Origin: Pelotomaculum_B sp964543575 | GTDB taxonomy: Bacteria > Bacillota > Desulfotomaculia > Desulfotomaculales > Pelotomaculaceae | Assembly: GCA_964543575.1 (NCBI GenBank) | Contig: CAZIYV010000118.1 | Coordinates: forward strand, 1-10,849 | Direction: 5' to 3' | Length of the DNA stretch: 10,849 bases | In this document: positions 5,341 through 10,849 of the stretch, piece after piece | Position numbering within the stretch: the first letter of the stretch is position 1 | How the letters are laid out: each line of letters starts with the position of its first letter | Made by a program: the position numbers and the translations under genes | Notes under the pieces: model-generated | Seen by the model: only the letters and a program-made list of their open reading frames with translations | What the model was told of the DNA's origin: nothing | The model's database searches: none

Positions 5341-5398
5341 CCAGATATTATGTAACACCCGCATAGGTAACAGAGCCCTTTGACAACAAGTAAAGGGC
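5341..5398. repeat. Inverted boundary copy plus CCCTTT hairpin (right end of unit C)
   Basis: Matches 4073-4130. GATATTATGTAACACCC and GCATAGGTAAC are followed by the GCCCTTT/AAAGGGC stem (5375-5381 with 5392-5398). Confidence 0.6.
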
Positions 5399-5477
5399 GG
5401 CGATAAAATAAGCGCAAGCACCACAAAAACAGCTACCCGCCCTGAGATGCCGGAATCACCTTCGCCTACATGCTTTC

Positions 5478-5739
5478 TAAGGGCGGGTTTACATAATATC
5501 CTAGCCATTATCGGGTGATCGCTTATTTCATCAAAAGATCACATTTGATATACGGGATCAGATATTCATCAAAAGATCACATTTTATTTGCGGGATCAGA
5601 TCGGCGGATAATGTCTTATTATGTAAAGATCGCAGATCCGGAGCCGGAGGGTGGGCGTGGGATTTGCTATGCTAACTTTTCAAATGAGATAAGACTGGCT
5701 TTGCAAAGACCATGAACGCCTGGAGGCGGAGCCCGCCCG
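5478..5739. repeat. Boundary repeat, copy D (262-bp type)
   Basis: Near-identical to copy A (31-292), including the two 38-bp direct repeats in the hairpin loop. TTTACATAATA (5488-5498) pairs with TATTATGTAAA (5617-5627), CATTATC (5506-5512) with GATAATG (5607-5613), and GATC with GATC. The right-hand site reads as XerD-like TTATGTAAAGA, about 7 bp of centre, and a GGCGGATAA arm. Head of rep-bearing unit D. Confidence 0.85.
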
Positions 5740-5814
5740 ACTTTAAGGCAGATAGAGGATTGCAACAATATATGTAGAAATAGTAAATATTACCTTAATT
5801 AAGGATTTGAGTAT

Positions 5815-6420
5815 ATGTGTTATGAAAAAAAGAAACTTTCACCAATATTACTTTGCCTTCTAGGATTAGTTGTTTCAGCCATGTTAGGAATGCTCTTATC
5901 TCTTTCAGTTAAACCTGAGCATTTAAGTATAGTTACACTTGGAAAAATTACAATAGTTTATTTAGATATTTTTACAATGGCTTATGCTTTTTACTCTATA
6001 AACACACACAATCCTGTCTTTATAACTTTTTTAAAATATTTGGGACTTAATATATTTTTCTCAGTGCCATATTTCACTGTATTGATCATAAACGGAACTT
6101 CTTCTTTAAAAGATGTTTTAATTATTTTACCGACACAAATAATTCTTGTAGCAATTGTTTTTGTATGGTATGTCGCCTATCAATTTGACCCGGAATTAAG
6201 AAAAAGTAGATATGCAATCATAACAAAAGCTTTTTTCATTGTAATTGTAACCACTTTTATAGCTACATTTATAAATCTATCAATTTTTACAACCTTATCA
6301 GAATCAACAATACCTGTGTCTTTTGGTGGTTTATCGGTATTAGTATACTTTTTATTATTACTTTATCGCGCTAATAAAAAAAGGTTAAATTCACTGCCAG
6401 AACCTATTGGAAAGAAATAA
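5815..6420 (+). CDS. Six-helix integral membrane protein, unknown function
   Basis: This 201-aa protein is mostly hydrophobic, with six likely membrane helices at about residues 9-30, 40-61, 69-92, 100-122, 134-157 and 167-185. A basic N-terminus (EKKK) and a basic tail (RANKKR) put both ends in the cytoplasm by the positive-inside rule. AAGGA lies 9 nt before ATG 5815. I recognise no family motif or catalytic residue. It is AT-rich and occupies the position in unit D that two different minus-strand membrane or exported genes occupy in unit A, between the boundary repeat and the rep module. It looks like swappable cargo. An exclusion or immunity role is conceivable but not shown. No clear terminator follows. 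Confidence 0.75.
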   Translation: MCYEKKKLSPILLCLLGLVVSAMLGMLLSLSVKPEHLSIVTLGKITIVYLDIFTMAYAFYSINTHNPVFITFLKYLGLNIFFSVPYFTVLIINGTSSLKDVLIILPTQIILVAIVFVWYVAYQFDPELRKSRYAIITKAFFIVIVTTFIATFINLSIFTTLSESTIPVSFGGLSVLVYFLLLLYRANKKRLNSLPEPIGKK

Positions 6421-6463
6421 AGACCAGGCAGTTAATTGATATGAAATTTGATGTTTTACTTAA

Positions 6464-6487
6464 CTTGATTATAGGTATTAATACCGC
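6464..6487. promoter_or_regulatory. Conserved palindromic site upstream of rep2 module
   Basis: CTTGATTATA is followed by the perfect palindrome GGTATTAATACC (6474-6485) and GC, matching the site at 1141-1167 in unit A. An AAGGGATAATTGGATATT block follows, similar to about 1195-1217. IS66 now separates this site from rep2. Confidence 0.5.
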
Positions 6488-6688
6488 GAAAATAAAACGA
6501 CAGACACCCTGGGAAATAAGGGATAATTGGATATTGGATTAAAATGAAAAACATATAGGTGACGAGAATAAAGGTAAGCGTCTAATAAATCAGTGTATGG
6601 AAACTTCCCAAGAACTGTGGGACAATCCTCTAAATTAGAGTTTGGAGTTTTTAGACTTCAATCGAAAAACTCCAAAGGAGGTTTAGAG

Positions 6689-7057
6689 TTGAATACCAGG
6701 GAAGTCACCCGCAAATATCGGTTGAATCAGTGGACGGAGATTATCCGTGAATGCCGAAGTAGTGGACAGACCGTCTCTGCATGGTGTTCTGAGCATAACA
6801 TTAATCCGAAAAGTTACTACTATTGGTTAAAACGCGTTCGCACGGCTGCCTGCGAAGCCCTTCCATCACTCAGTGCCAGAAACAATCCAATCGTGCCGGT
6901 AAACATTCCAGTCCCTACAGCCGGTACTGGCCCAGCGGCTCAAGAATCATCGTCGGATATTGTTCTGCGTTTTGGTACTGTAACATTGGAAATTAGCAAC
7001 AATGCATCCGCAACGTTAATTGAAAACACCCTGAGGGCACTGCAGAATGTTCGGTGA
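6689..7057 (+). CDS. tnpA: IS66 family accessory protein TnpA (helix-turn-helix)
   Basis: TTG 6689 is the likely start because AAAGGAGG lies 7 nt upstream. An ATG at 6593 in the same frame lies almost in the terminal repeat and has no ribosome site. The 122-aa product begins MNTREVTRKYRLNQW. It has a helix-turn-helix-like region at residues 12-50 (WTEIIRECRSSGQTVSAWC, then NPKSYYYWLKR), as in IS66 Orf1 proteins, which are needed for full transposition and thought to bind DNA. The C-terminal part ends with a short hydrophobic-charged segment (LRFGTVTLEI) typical of the family. It overlaps tnpB by 11 bp, which suggests translational coupling. Confidence 0.9.
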   Translation: MNTREVTRKYRLNQWTEIIRECRSSGQTVSAWCSEHNINPKSYYYWLKRVRTAACEALPSLSARNNPIVPVNIPVPTAGTGPAAQESSSDIVLRFGTVTLEISNNASATLIENTLRALQNVR

Positions 7058-7403
7058 TATCTCAAAAGCAGAGAAAATCTATATCGCTTGTGGTTATACC
7101 GACATGCGAAAAGCCATCGATGGACTTGCCGCCCTTATCCAACAGAATTTTCAGCTGAACCCTTTCCAGAACAGTCTGTTTCTCTTCTGTGGCCGACGAC
7201 GCGATCGGATAAAAGCACTCTATTGGGAAGGTGATGGATTCGTTCTCCTTTATAAACGACTGGAAAACGGAAGTTTTCAATGGCCGATGAATGCCGAAGC
7301 GGTTCGCTCCATCACATATCGGGAATTCCGATGGCTCCTGGAAGGTCTATCCATAGATCAACCCAGGGCAGTGAAAAAGCTGAATATCAAAGCCTGCATT
7401 TAA
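7047..7403 (+). CDS. tnpB: IS66 family accessory protein TnpB
   Basis: This 118-aa protein has the full signature of the IS66 Orf2 family: YIACGYTDMRKAIDGLAALI near residues 12-31, LFLFCGRRRDRIKALYWEGD at 44-63, and a FQWP block near 77-80. Length is normal for the family. The protein is required for IS66 transposition, but its biochemical role is not settled. It is unrelated to the IS200/IS605 TnpB nuclease despite the shared name. The ATG at 7047 lies inside the end of tnpA (11-bp overlap), with no separate strong ribosome site, so it is probably coupled to tnpA. It is intact. Confidence 0.95.
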   Translation: MFGDISKAEKIYIACGYTDMRKAIDGLAALIQQNFQLNPFQNSLFLFCGRRRDRIKALYWEGDGFVLLYKRLENGSFQWPMNAEAVRSITYREFRWLLEGLSIDQPRAVKKLNIKACI

Positions 7404-7497
7404 CCCTAATCGATCCCCCAAATGCGCATGTTTACTGGATTTTTTGACGTTTTTATGCTATAATGGAATAGTAAAAAACCTAAAGGATCTAGGATTC

Positions 7498-9045
7498 ATG
7501 AGCGCAGCAGAGCAGGTAAAAACACTTGAAAATCACATATCCGAACTGGAGCGGGAAAACAAACTCCTCCATGATACTGTTGAATATCTGACGCGTAAGC
7601 TTTTTGGCAGACGCTCTGAGAAGACATCGGTCCTTTCATTAGGACAGATGTCTCTTTTTGATGAAGCAGAAACCCAGGCTGATCCGAAGGCAGCGGAACC
7701 TGACTTAAAACAAGTCCAAGGTTACCAGAGAAAGAAATTCAAAGGTCAGCGTATGGAGCTCTTAAAAGACATCCCACACGATAAACGTCTCTGTACACTT
7801 GTTGAAGAAGACCGTTTCTGCGAAAAATGTAACACCGCTATTGTTTCGGTCGGTGAAGAATTCATCCGTACGGAAATCGAGTTCATTCCTGCCAAAGTCA
7901 GGGCCATTGACTATTACCGTGAAACCTTCGAGTGCCGCACCTGTCGTAAGAACGGCGAGCCCTACATGGAGAAATCACCAATGCCCTATCCGGTGATTCA
8001 GCATTCCATGGCATCTCCCTCCACAGTCGCATGGATCATGCATCAGAAATTCGTCAACGCCCTTCCCCTTTACCGTCAGGAAAAGGAGTGGCAGACACTG
8101 GGAGTGAACCTGGGCCGCGCTACCATGGCCAATTGGATTATGGCAGCATCCCGTGATTGGTTGGCTCCACTGGTAGAGCTGATGCACCAAAAGCTCTTGC
8201 AGGAGAAATATTTACATTCAGACGAGACCCCTGTTCAAGTTATGAACGAAGAGGGGCGTAAGAATACAACCGATTCCTACATGTGGGTATACAGTACCGG
8301 CCGGTACTGCAAACACCCCATACGGATCTTTGAGTATCAACCTGGAAGAAGTGGCAATTACCCGCAGGAATTCCTAAAAGGATTCAAAGGATACCTTCAC
8401 ACGGATGCATACTCGGGATACAAGAAGGTTGCACAAATTACGAGGTGCCTCTGTTGGGCACATCTTCGAAGAAACTTCGTCGATGCCCTTCCCAAAGATA
8501 TCCGCAGCCCTGACGCTACTCTTCCAAGCCAAGGGATTACATATTGCAACAAACTCTTCGAGATTGAAAAGACTTTTGAGAAGCTTTCAAGCGAAGAGCG
8601 TAAATCCGAGCGTCTGAGACAGGAAAAACCGGTTTTAGATGCCTTTTGGACGTGGGTTGATTCCACCAGGAGCAAGGTTCTTCCAAAATCTAAACTGAGT
8701 CAAGCCTTGAATTATGCCTTGAGCCATAAGCAAGAGCTGATGAATTATCTTGAGGATGGTAATTGCTCCATTTCCAACAACCTTGCTGAAAACAGTATCC
8801 GTCCCTTCACCATCGGACGCAAAAACTGGCTGTTCAGCGGAAGCCCGAAAGGAGCCGCGGCAAGTGCTGCCGTTTACAGCATTATCGAAAGCGCAAAGGC
8901 CAATGGCCTAGATCCATATAAATATCTTCATTTCATCTTCCGTGAGTTGCCGGGTGTACAGTTCGGGCAGCATCCGGAATTCCTTGAAGATTATCTTCCG
9001 TGGAGTCCGGATGTTCAAGGAGCCTGCAATAGAGCAAAAGCTTAG
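7498..9045 (+). CDS. tnpC: IS66 family transposase TnpC (DDE)
   Basis: ATG 7498 is chosen because it begins the conserved N-terminus (MSAAEQVKTLENHISELERE), while the frame extends upstream to 7444 with no family similarity. The 515-aa protein has an N-terminal coiled coil (about 5-30), a zinc-binding region with CEKC (108-111) and CRTC (146-149), and the IS66 DDE catalytic domain with candidate residues Asp242 (HSDETP), Asp303 (HTDAYSGY) and Glu431 (NNLAENSIRP). The usual C-terminal segment (IIESAKANGLDPYKYL) follows. The enzyme cuts and joins the element ends. No motif is missing and the length is normal, so it should be functional. The gap of 94 bp after tnpB contains TTTTTGACG and TATAATGG-like sequence, which might give tnpC its own promoter. 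Confidence 0.96.
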   Translation: MSAAEQVKTLENHISELERENKLLHDTVEYLTRKLFGRRSEKTSVLSLGQMSLFDEAETQADPKAAEPDLKQVQGYQRKKFKGQRMELLKDIPHDKRLCTLVEEDRFCEKCNTAIVSVGEEFIRTEIEFIPAKVRAIDYYRETFECRTCRKNGEPYMEKSPMPYPVIQHSMASPSTVAWIMHQKFVNALPLYRQEKEWQTLGVNLGRATMANWIMAASRDWLAPLVELMHQKLLQEKYLHSDETPVQVMNEEGRKNTTDSYMWVYSTGRYCKHPIRIFEYQPGRSGNYPQEFLKGFKGYLHTDAYSGYKKVAQITRCLCWAHLRRNFVDALPKDIRSPDATLPSQGITYCNKLFEIEKTFEKLSSEERKSERLRQEKPVLDAFWTWVDSTRSKVLPKSKLSQALNYALSHKQELMNYLEDGNCSISNNLAENSIRPFTIGRKNWLFSGSPKGAAASAAVYSIIESAKANGLDPYKYLHFIFRELPGVQFGQHPEFLEDYLPWSPDVQGACNRAKA

Positions 9046-9104
9046 GTTACACTAGTTTTTGCTCTTTTTCTATACACTTAGTTATTTGACGCTTACGAAT
9101 AAAG

Positions 9105-9128
9105 GGGCCAGATCGGCCTCATTTTTTT
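9105..9128 (+). terminator. Rho-independent terminator upstream of rep2
   Basis: GGGGCC, loop AGATC, GGCCTC (six pairs with one G-T) followed by A and seven T. It lies just outside the IS66 right-hand target duplication, so it belongs to unit D. It would stop transcripts arriving from the cargo or the IS before the rep2 promoter. Confidence 0.7.
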
Positions 9129-9129
9129 G

Positions 9130-9159
9130 TTGACAAGTTTTGCTAAACACATATATGAT
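9130..9159 (+). promoter_or_regulatory. Predicted promoter of rep2
   Basis: TTGACA (9130-9135), an 18-bp spacer and TATGAT (9154-9159). It is followed by GTATATATAC (9165-9174), a 10-bp palindrome overlapping the expected start near 9166 and a possible operator. The leader is about 55 nt. Confidence 0.65.
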
Positions 9160-9222
9160 AGTTAGTATATATACCATCTATACGTAGGTTACGATCTAGT
9201 TAGTTGTAAGGGAGGGATGCAG

Positions 9223-9996
9223 TTGTGGCTTAATGGCAAGTGGTTTAGGAAAAGGCTGATCATCAGCGGTAGCATTTACGAGTTCTATGACTATGAAAAA
9301 AAGCAGCATAAAGGCTACCAGTTGAAAAAAAAGTGCTGGAGGATTTTAGGAAGGGCAAGTACTGCTGATGACGAGGAAAGGATTGAGAACCGGATTAAAA
9401 CCTTGCACCGGGCCAGGAGTACTCTGAGGAGACTGATTAACACAAATATCGGAGTATTCAAAGATGAAAGGGGCGACCCATACAAGCCGAAGTTCGCGAC
9501 ACTAACCTTTGCTGAAAACATTACTGAATTAAAAAAGGCCAACAGGTATTTTGAAAATTTTATTAAAAGGATTAACTACCATGTAGGCCATAAGTTAGAA
9601 TACAACGGAGTACCGGAATTTCAGAAAAGGGGAGCTGTCCACTACCACGTCATCTTTTACAACCTACCCTACATTCCAGCCGCCAAGCTGGCGGAAATAT
9701 GGGGGCAGGGATTTATAAAAATAAACAAGATAGATGACGTAGACAACGTAGGTGCATACGTATGTAAATATCTTGGAAAGAATGTGAGTGATGAAAGGTT
9801 GGCAGGTAATAAATGTTATTTCAGCAGTAGGGGGCTAAAAAAACCAGAGGAAATAATAGAAAAAACTCAGGTAGAAAGCGTTCGCAGCGCCTTACCTGAG
9901 TCATCCAAAACATTTGAAAACACATTTCAAAATGATTATACCGGAAAAGTAGAATACACGCAATATAATCTTATGCGGGTATGTACTGACGTATAA
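9223..9996 (+). CDS. HUH-superfamily rolling-circle replication initiator (Rep), copy 2
   Basis: TTG 9223 is the favoured start because GGGAGG ends 7 nt before it. The in-frame ATG at 9217 directly abuts that ribosome site. The product is 257 aa from the TTG, or 259 from the ATG. Counting from the ATG, motif 1 is FATLTF (93-98), motif 2 is AVHYHV (140-145, His142 and His144), and motif 3 is YVCKYLGK (181-188, Tyr181 and Tyr185). These are the parts of an HUH nickase that starts rolling-circle replication. It shares with rep1 the pre-motif helix rich in Arg, the FAEN/FSEN block and the WGxGF block, but is diverged elsewhere, so the two may recognise different origins. A perfect 9-bp inverted repeat lies near its 3' end. 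The RHH gene follows 72 bp downstream with its own promoter. Confidence 0.88.
   Translation: MWLNGKWFRKRLIISGSIYEFYDYEKKQHKGYQLKKKCWRILGRASTADDEERIENRIKTLHRARSTLRRLINTNIGVFKDERGDPYKPKFATLTFAENITELKKANRYFENFIKRINYHVGHKLEYNGVPEFQKRGAVHYHVIFYNLPYIPAAKLAEIWGQGFIKINKIDDVDNVGAYVCKYLGKNVSDERLAGNKCYFSSRGLKKPEEIIEKTQVESVRSALPESSKTFENTFQNDYTGKVEYTQYNLMRVCTDV
9865..9901 (+). other. Perfect 9-bp stem within the 3' part of rep2
   Basis: ACTCAGGTA (9865-9873) pairs with TACCTGAGT (9893-9901). Inside, GCG can pair with CGC. It lies past the catalytic motifs, where coding constraint is low. It could be an intragenic origin hairpin (origins inside rep genes are known in phi-X174) or a small palindromic insertion kept in frame. 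There is no counterpart in rep1. Confidence 0.5.
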
Positions 9997-10001
9997 TCTT
10001 G

Positions 10002-10030
10002 TTGACAGTATTACCTTATACGTATAAGAT
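10002..10030 (+). promoter_or_regulatory. Promoter with overlapping 14-bp operator palindrome for the RHH gene
   Basis: TTGACA (10002-10007), a 17-bp spacer and TAAGAT (10025-10030). The perfect palindrome CTTATACGTATAAG (10015-10028) overlaps spacer and -10. Proteins of the CopG/RHH class often repress their own promoter from such sites, so self-repression is likely. Confidence 0.65.
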
Positions 10031-10068
10031 GCTCATAAGAATTAGATCGTAAGAATGAGGTGATCGTG

Positions 10069-10359
10069 TTGGCAAAAAGAAGGGTTCAGGTGTTTTTGGA
10101 AGATGCTGACTGGGACTATCTTGGACAACTAACCAGCGTTCTTAATACATCCAGAAGCGCCTTGATGCGTGAAATGATCGAACAGTTTGTCGGGTTTTTG
10201 AGAAAGTCATTAGGCAACGATTTAAAATCCGACAAATTAGACGTTACGAATTTCATGCGCGTTATGATGGTTGAAACAGCCAGCGCTATGAATGAAGTTA
10301 GCAACCTGCCAGAATCGTTATTCGAAAGAGACAAAAAAGTTATCAAATCCGGCGAATAA
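10069..10359 (+). CDS. Ribbon-helix-helix (CopG/Arc-like) DNA-binding regulator
   Basis: The start is taken as TTG 10069 because GAGGTG ends 6 nt upstream. A GTG at 10060 in frame overlaps that ribosome site. The 96-aa product opens MAKRRVQVFLEDADWDYLGQ: a beta strand RRVQVFL, helix 1 (about 11-24), an NTSR turn, then helix 2 SALMREMIEQF, the classic RHH dimer fold that binds DNA through paired strands. The C-terminal half (about 45-96) is helical and unassigned, perhaps for oligomerisation. Its position after rep and the palindrome over its promoter fit a copy-number or transcription repressor, as CopG does for rep in pLS1-type plasmids, although here the gene is downstream of rep rather than upstream. 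Unit A keeps only a scrap of its 3' end. Confidence 0.8.
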   Translation: MAKRRVQVFLEDADWDYLGQLTSVLNTSRSALMREMIEQFVGFLRKSLGNDLKSDKLDVTNFMRVMMVETASAMNEVSNLPESLFERDKKVIKSGE

Positions 10360-10372
10360 GAAAAGTAATAGA

Positions 10373-10439
10373 TTAACGTGCGGCACACCGGCACATGGGG
10401 ATCCCGTTGGAGGGGCCCCGGTGCCGGTGCGCTCGTTAA
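10373..10439 (+). other. 67-bp GC-rich inverted repeat after the RHH gene, candidate origin
   Basis: TTAACG (10373-10378) pairs with CGTTAA. Further in, CACCGGCAC (10386-10394) pairs with GTGCCGGTG (10421-10429) and GGGG with CCCC. This is the better-preserved version of the structure at 2426-2491. Confidence 0.5.
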
Positions 10440-10500
10440 CAGATAGTTTTCTATTAAACAGATCTGACAAGGCCGTAGAATCCATTTTAAGACAAGAAAA

Positions 10501-10534
10501 AGGCTTGGCTGGTATGAATGCCTTTGCCAGGTCT
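10501..10534 (+). terminator. Hairpin after the RHH gene, possible weak terminator
   Basis: AGGCTTGGC pairs with GCCAGGTCT using two wobble pairs, followed by TTCTATTT. Counterpart of 2552-2585. Confidence 0.35.
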
Positions 10535-10793
10535 TTCTATTTACCTGGATGATCATATAAGCCGAAGGCTAAGGCTTACCAGGGCCACCCCGGCCACAGA
10601 TAACCAGTCGGCAGAGGCTCCATGTCAAGGCCGCGCCGGTGGAAGATAAAACTAACTCAAAAATAAAACCTTCACAAAGTCACAATGATTAACATGATAC
10701 GGCAGGGCAGCGCCCACAGGGTTCAGCCTTGATCATGGAGAGGTCGACTGGTTAAGCTATCGTGCGGTGGGCCATGGTCAAGGGTAAATTTAC

Positions 10794-10821
10794 GAACAAT
10801 AGTTTACGAATTATAGTTCAT
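10794..10821. promoter_or_regulatory. Iteron-like sites in unit D tail
   Basis: GAACAATAGTTTA (10794-10806) and GAATTATAGTTCAT (10808-10821) match 2845-2872 with one change in the first site. Confidence 0.5.
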
Positions 10822-10849
10822 ACCAATTCTGAGGCAGGGATATTTTTTA

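Larger units (their letters stand above)
4210..5477 (+). other. Unit C: second rep-less tandem unit
   Basis: This is a 1268-bp unit with the same layout as unit B. About 160 bp (4450-4610) between the boundary repeat and the binding-site array has no counterpart in B, and I see nothing recognisable in it. The binding-site arrays (4650-4723) have diverged from B, whereas 4731-5468 is nearly the same. That contrast fits change of regulatory specificity on a conserved backbone. There is no credible ORF. Confidence 0.7.
6574..9096 (+). mobile_element. Complete IS66-family insertion sequence with 8-bp target duplication
   Basis: This is a 2523-bp element. The terminal inverted repeats begin GTAAGCGTC and match at 23 of 27 positions (6574-6600 against 9070-9096). 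GAATAAAG is duplicated exactly at 6566-6573 and 9097-9104, the 8-bp duplication typical of IS66. Three genes, tnpA, tnpB and tnpC, are intact and in the usual order. The perfect duplication and open frames indicate a recent, possibly active insertion. It lies between the cargo and rep2 of unit D without breaking a gene. Confidence 0.96.
10327..10849 (+). repeat. Rep-downstream non-coding module, copy 2 (runs off the window)
   Basis: Aligns with 2381-2901 and ends at the window edge just before the expected inverted boundary copy. It carries the long inverted repeat, the hairpin and the AAACAATAGTTTA-type sites. Open frames exist on both strands but differ between copies and have no ribosome sites. 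Confidence 0.8.

Noticed and set aside
6593..6688. Upstream extension of tnpA to ATG 6593
   Set aside because: It lies almost in the IS66 end. The good ribosome site and family-like N-terminus point to TTG 6689.
10116..10556. 146-aa minus-strand frame and 86-aa plus-strand frame over the RHH gene and tail
   Set aside because: They are shadows of the RHH gene and the inverted repeat, lack ribosome sites and are broken in the first copy of the tail.

Overview
The window looks like Bacillota (Firmicutes) DNA, probably a clostridial relative. This is inferred from strong AGGAGG-type ribosome sites combined with TTG/GTG starts, TTGACA/TATAAT promoters, AT-rich cargo genes, and the style of the IS66 and ribbon-helix-helix genes. 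No housekeeping gene is present. The window is an accessory region built from at least four head-to-tail units.

Each unit begins with a 240-262 bp boundary repeat (starts at 31, 3041, 4210 and 5478). The repeat carries GGGCGGG/CCCGCCC at its ends and, inside, two inverted sites containing TTATGTAAA, which resembles the XerD arm of a dif site. Unit A (31-3040) holds two minus-strand cargo genes (a secreted or lipoprotein-like gene with a frameshifted A-tract and a two-helix membrane protein), then an HUH rolling-circle initiator gene (rep1) and a replication-type non-coding tail. Units B (3041-4209) and C (4210-5477) have no credible protein gene. They are tandem near-copies of each other, packed with repeated binding-site-like palindromes, hairpins and a putative promoter. 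Unit D (5478 to beyond the end) holds a six-helix membrane protein, a second, diverged HUH initiator (rep2), a ribbon-helix-helix regulator with its own promoter and operator palindrome, and the same non-coding tail as unit A. A complete IS66-family insertion sequence (6574-9096, 8-bp target duplication) sits between the cargo and rep2 of unit D.

The two boundary-repeat types track unit type: the 262-bp form heads the rep-bearing units and the 240-bp form heads the rep-less units. All units share an inverted partial copy of the boundary near their right end, and AAACAATMGTTTA-like sites. The simplest reading is an integrated tandem array of a rolling-circle element with variable membrane-protein cargo, plus rep-less satellites that could be mobilised in trans. 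Insertion or resolution may use host XerC/XerD through folded single-stranded sites, as in IMEX elements such as CTX-phi. The architecture is seen directly. Xer use, the helper/satellite relation and the cargo functions are inference.
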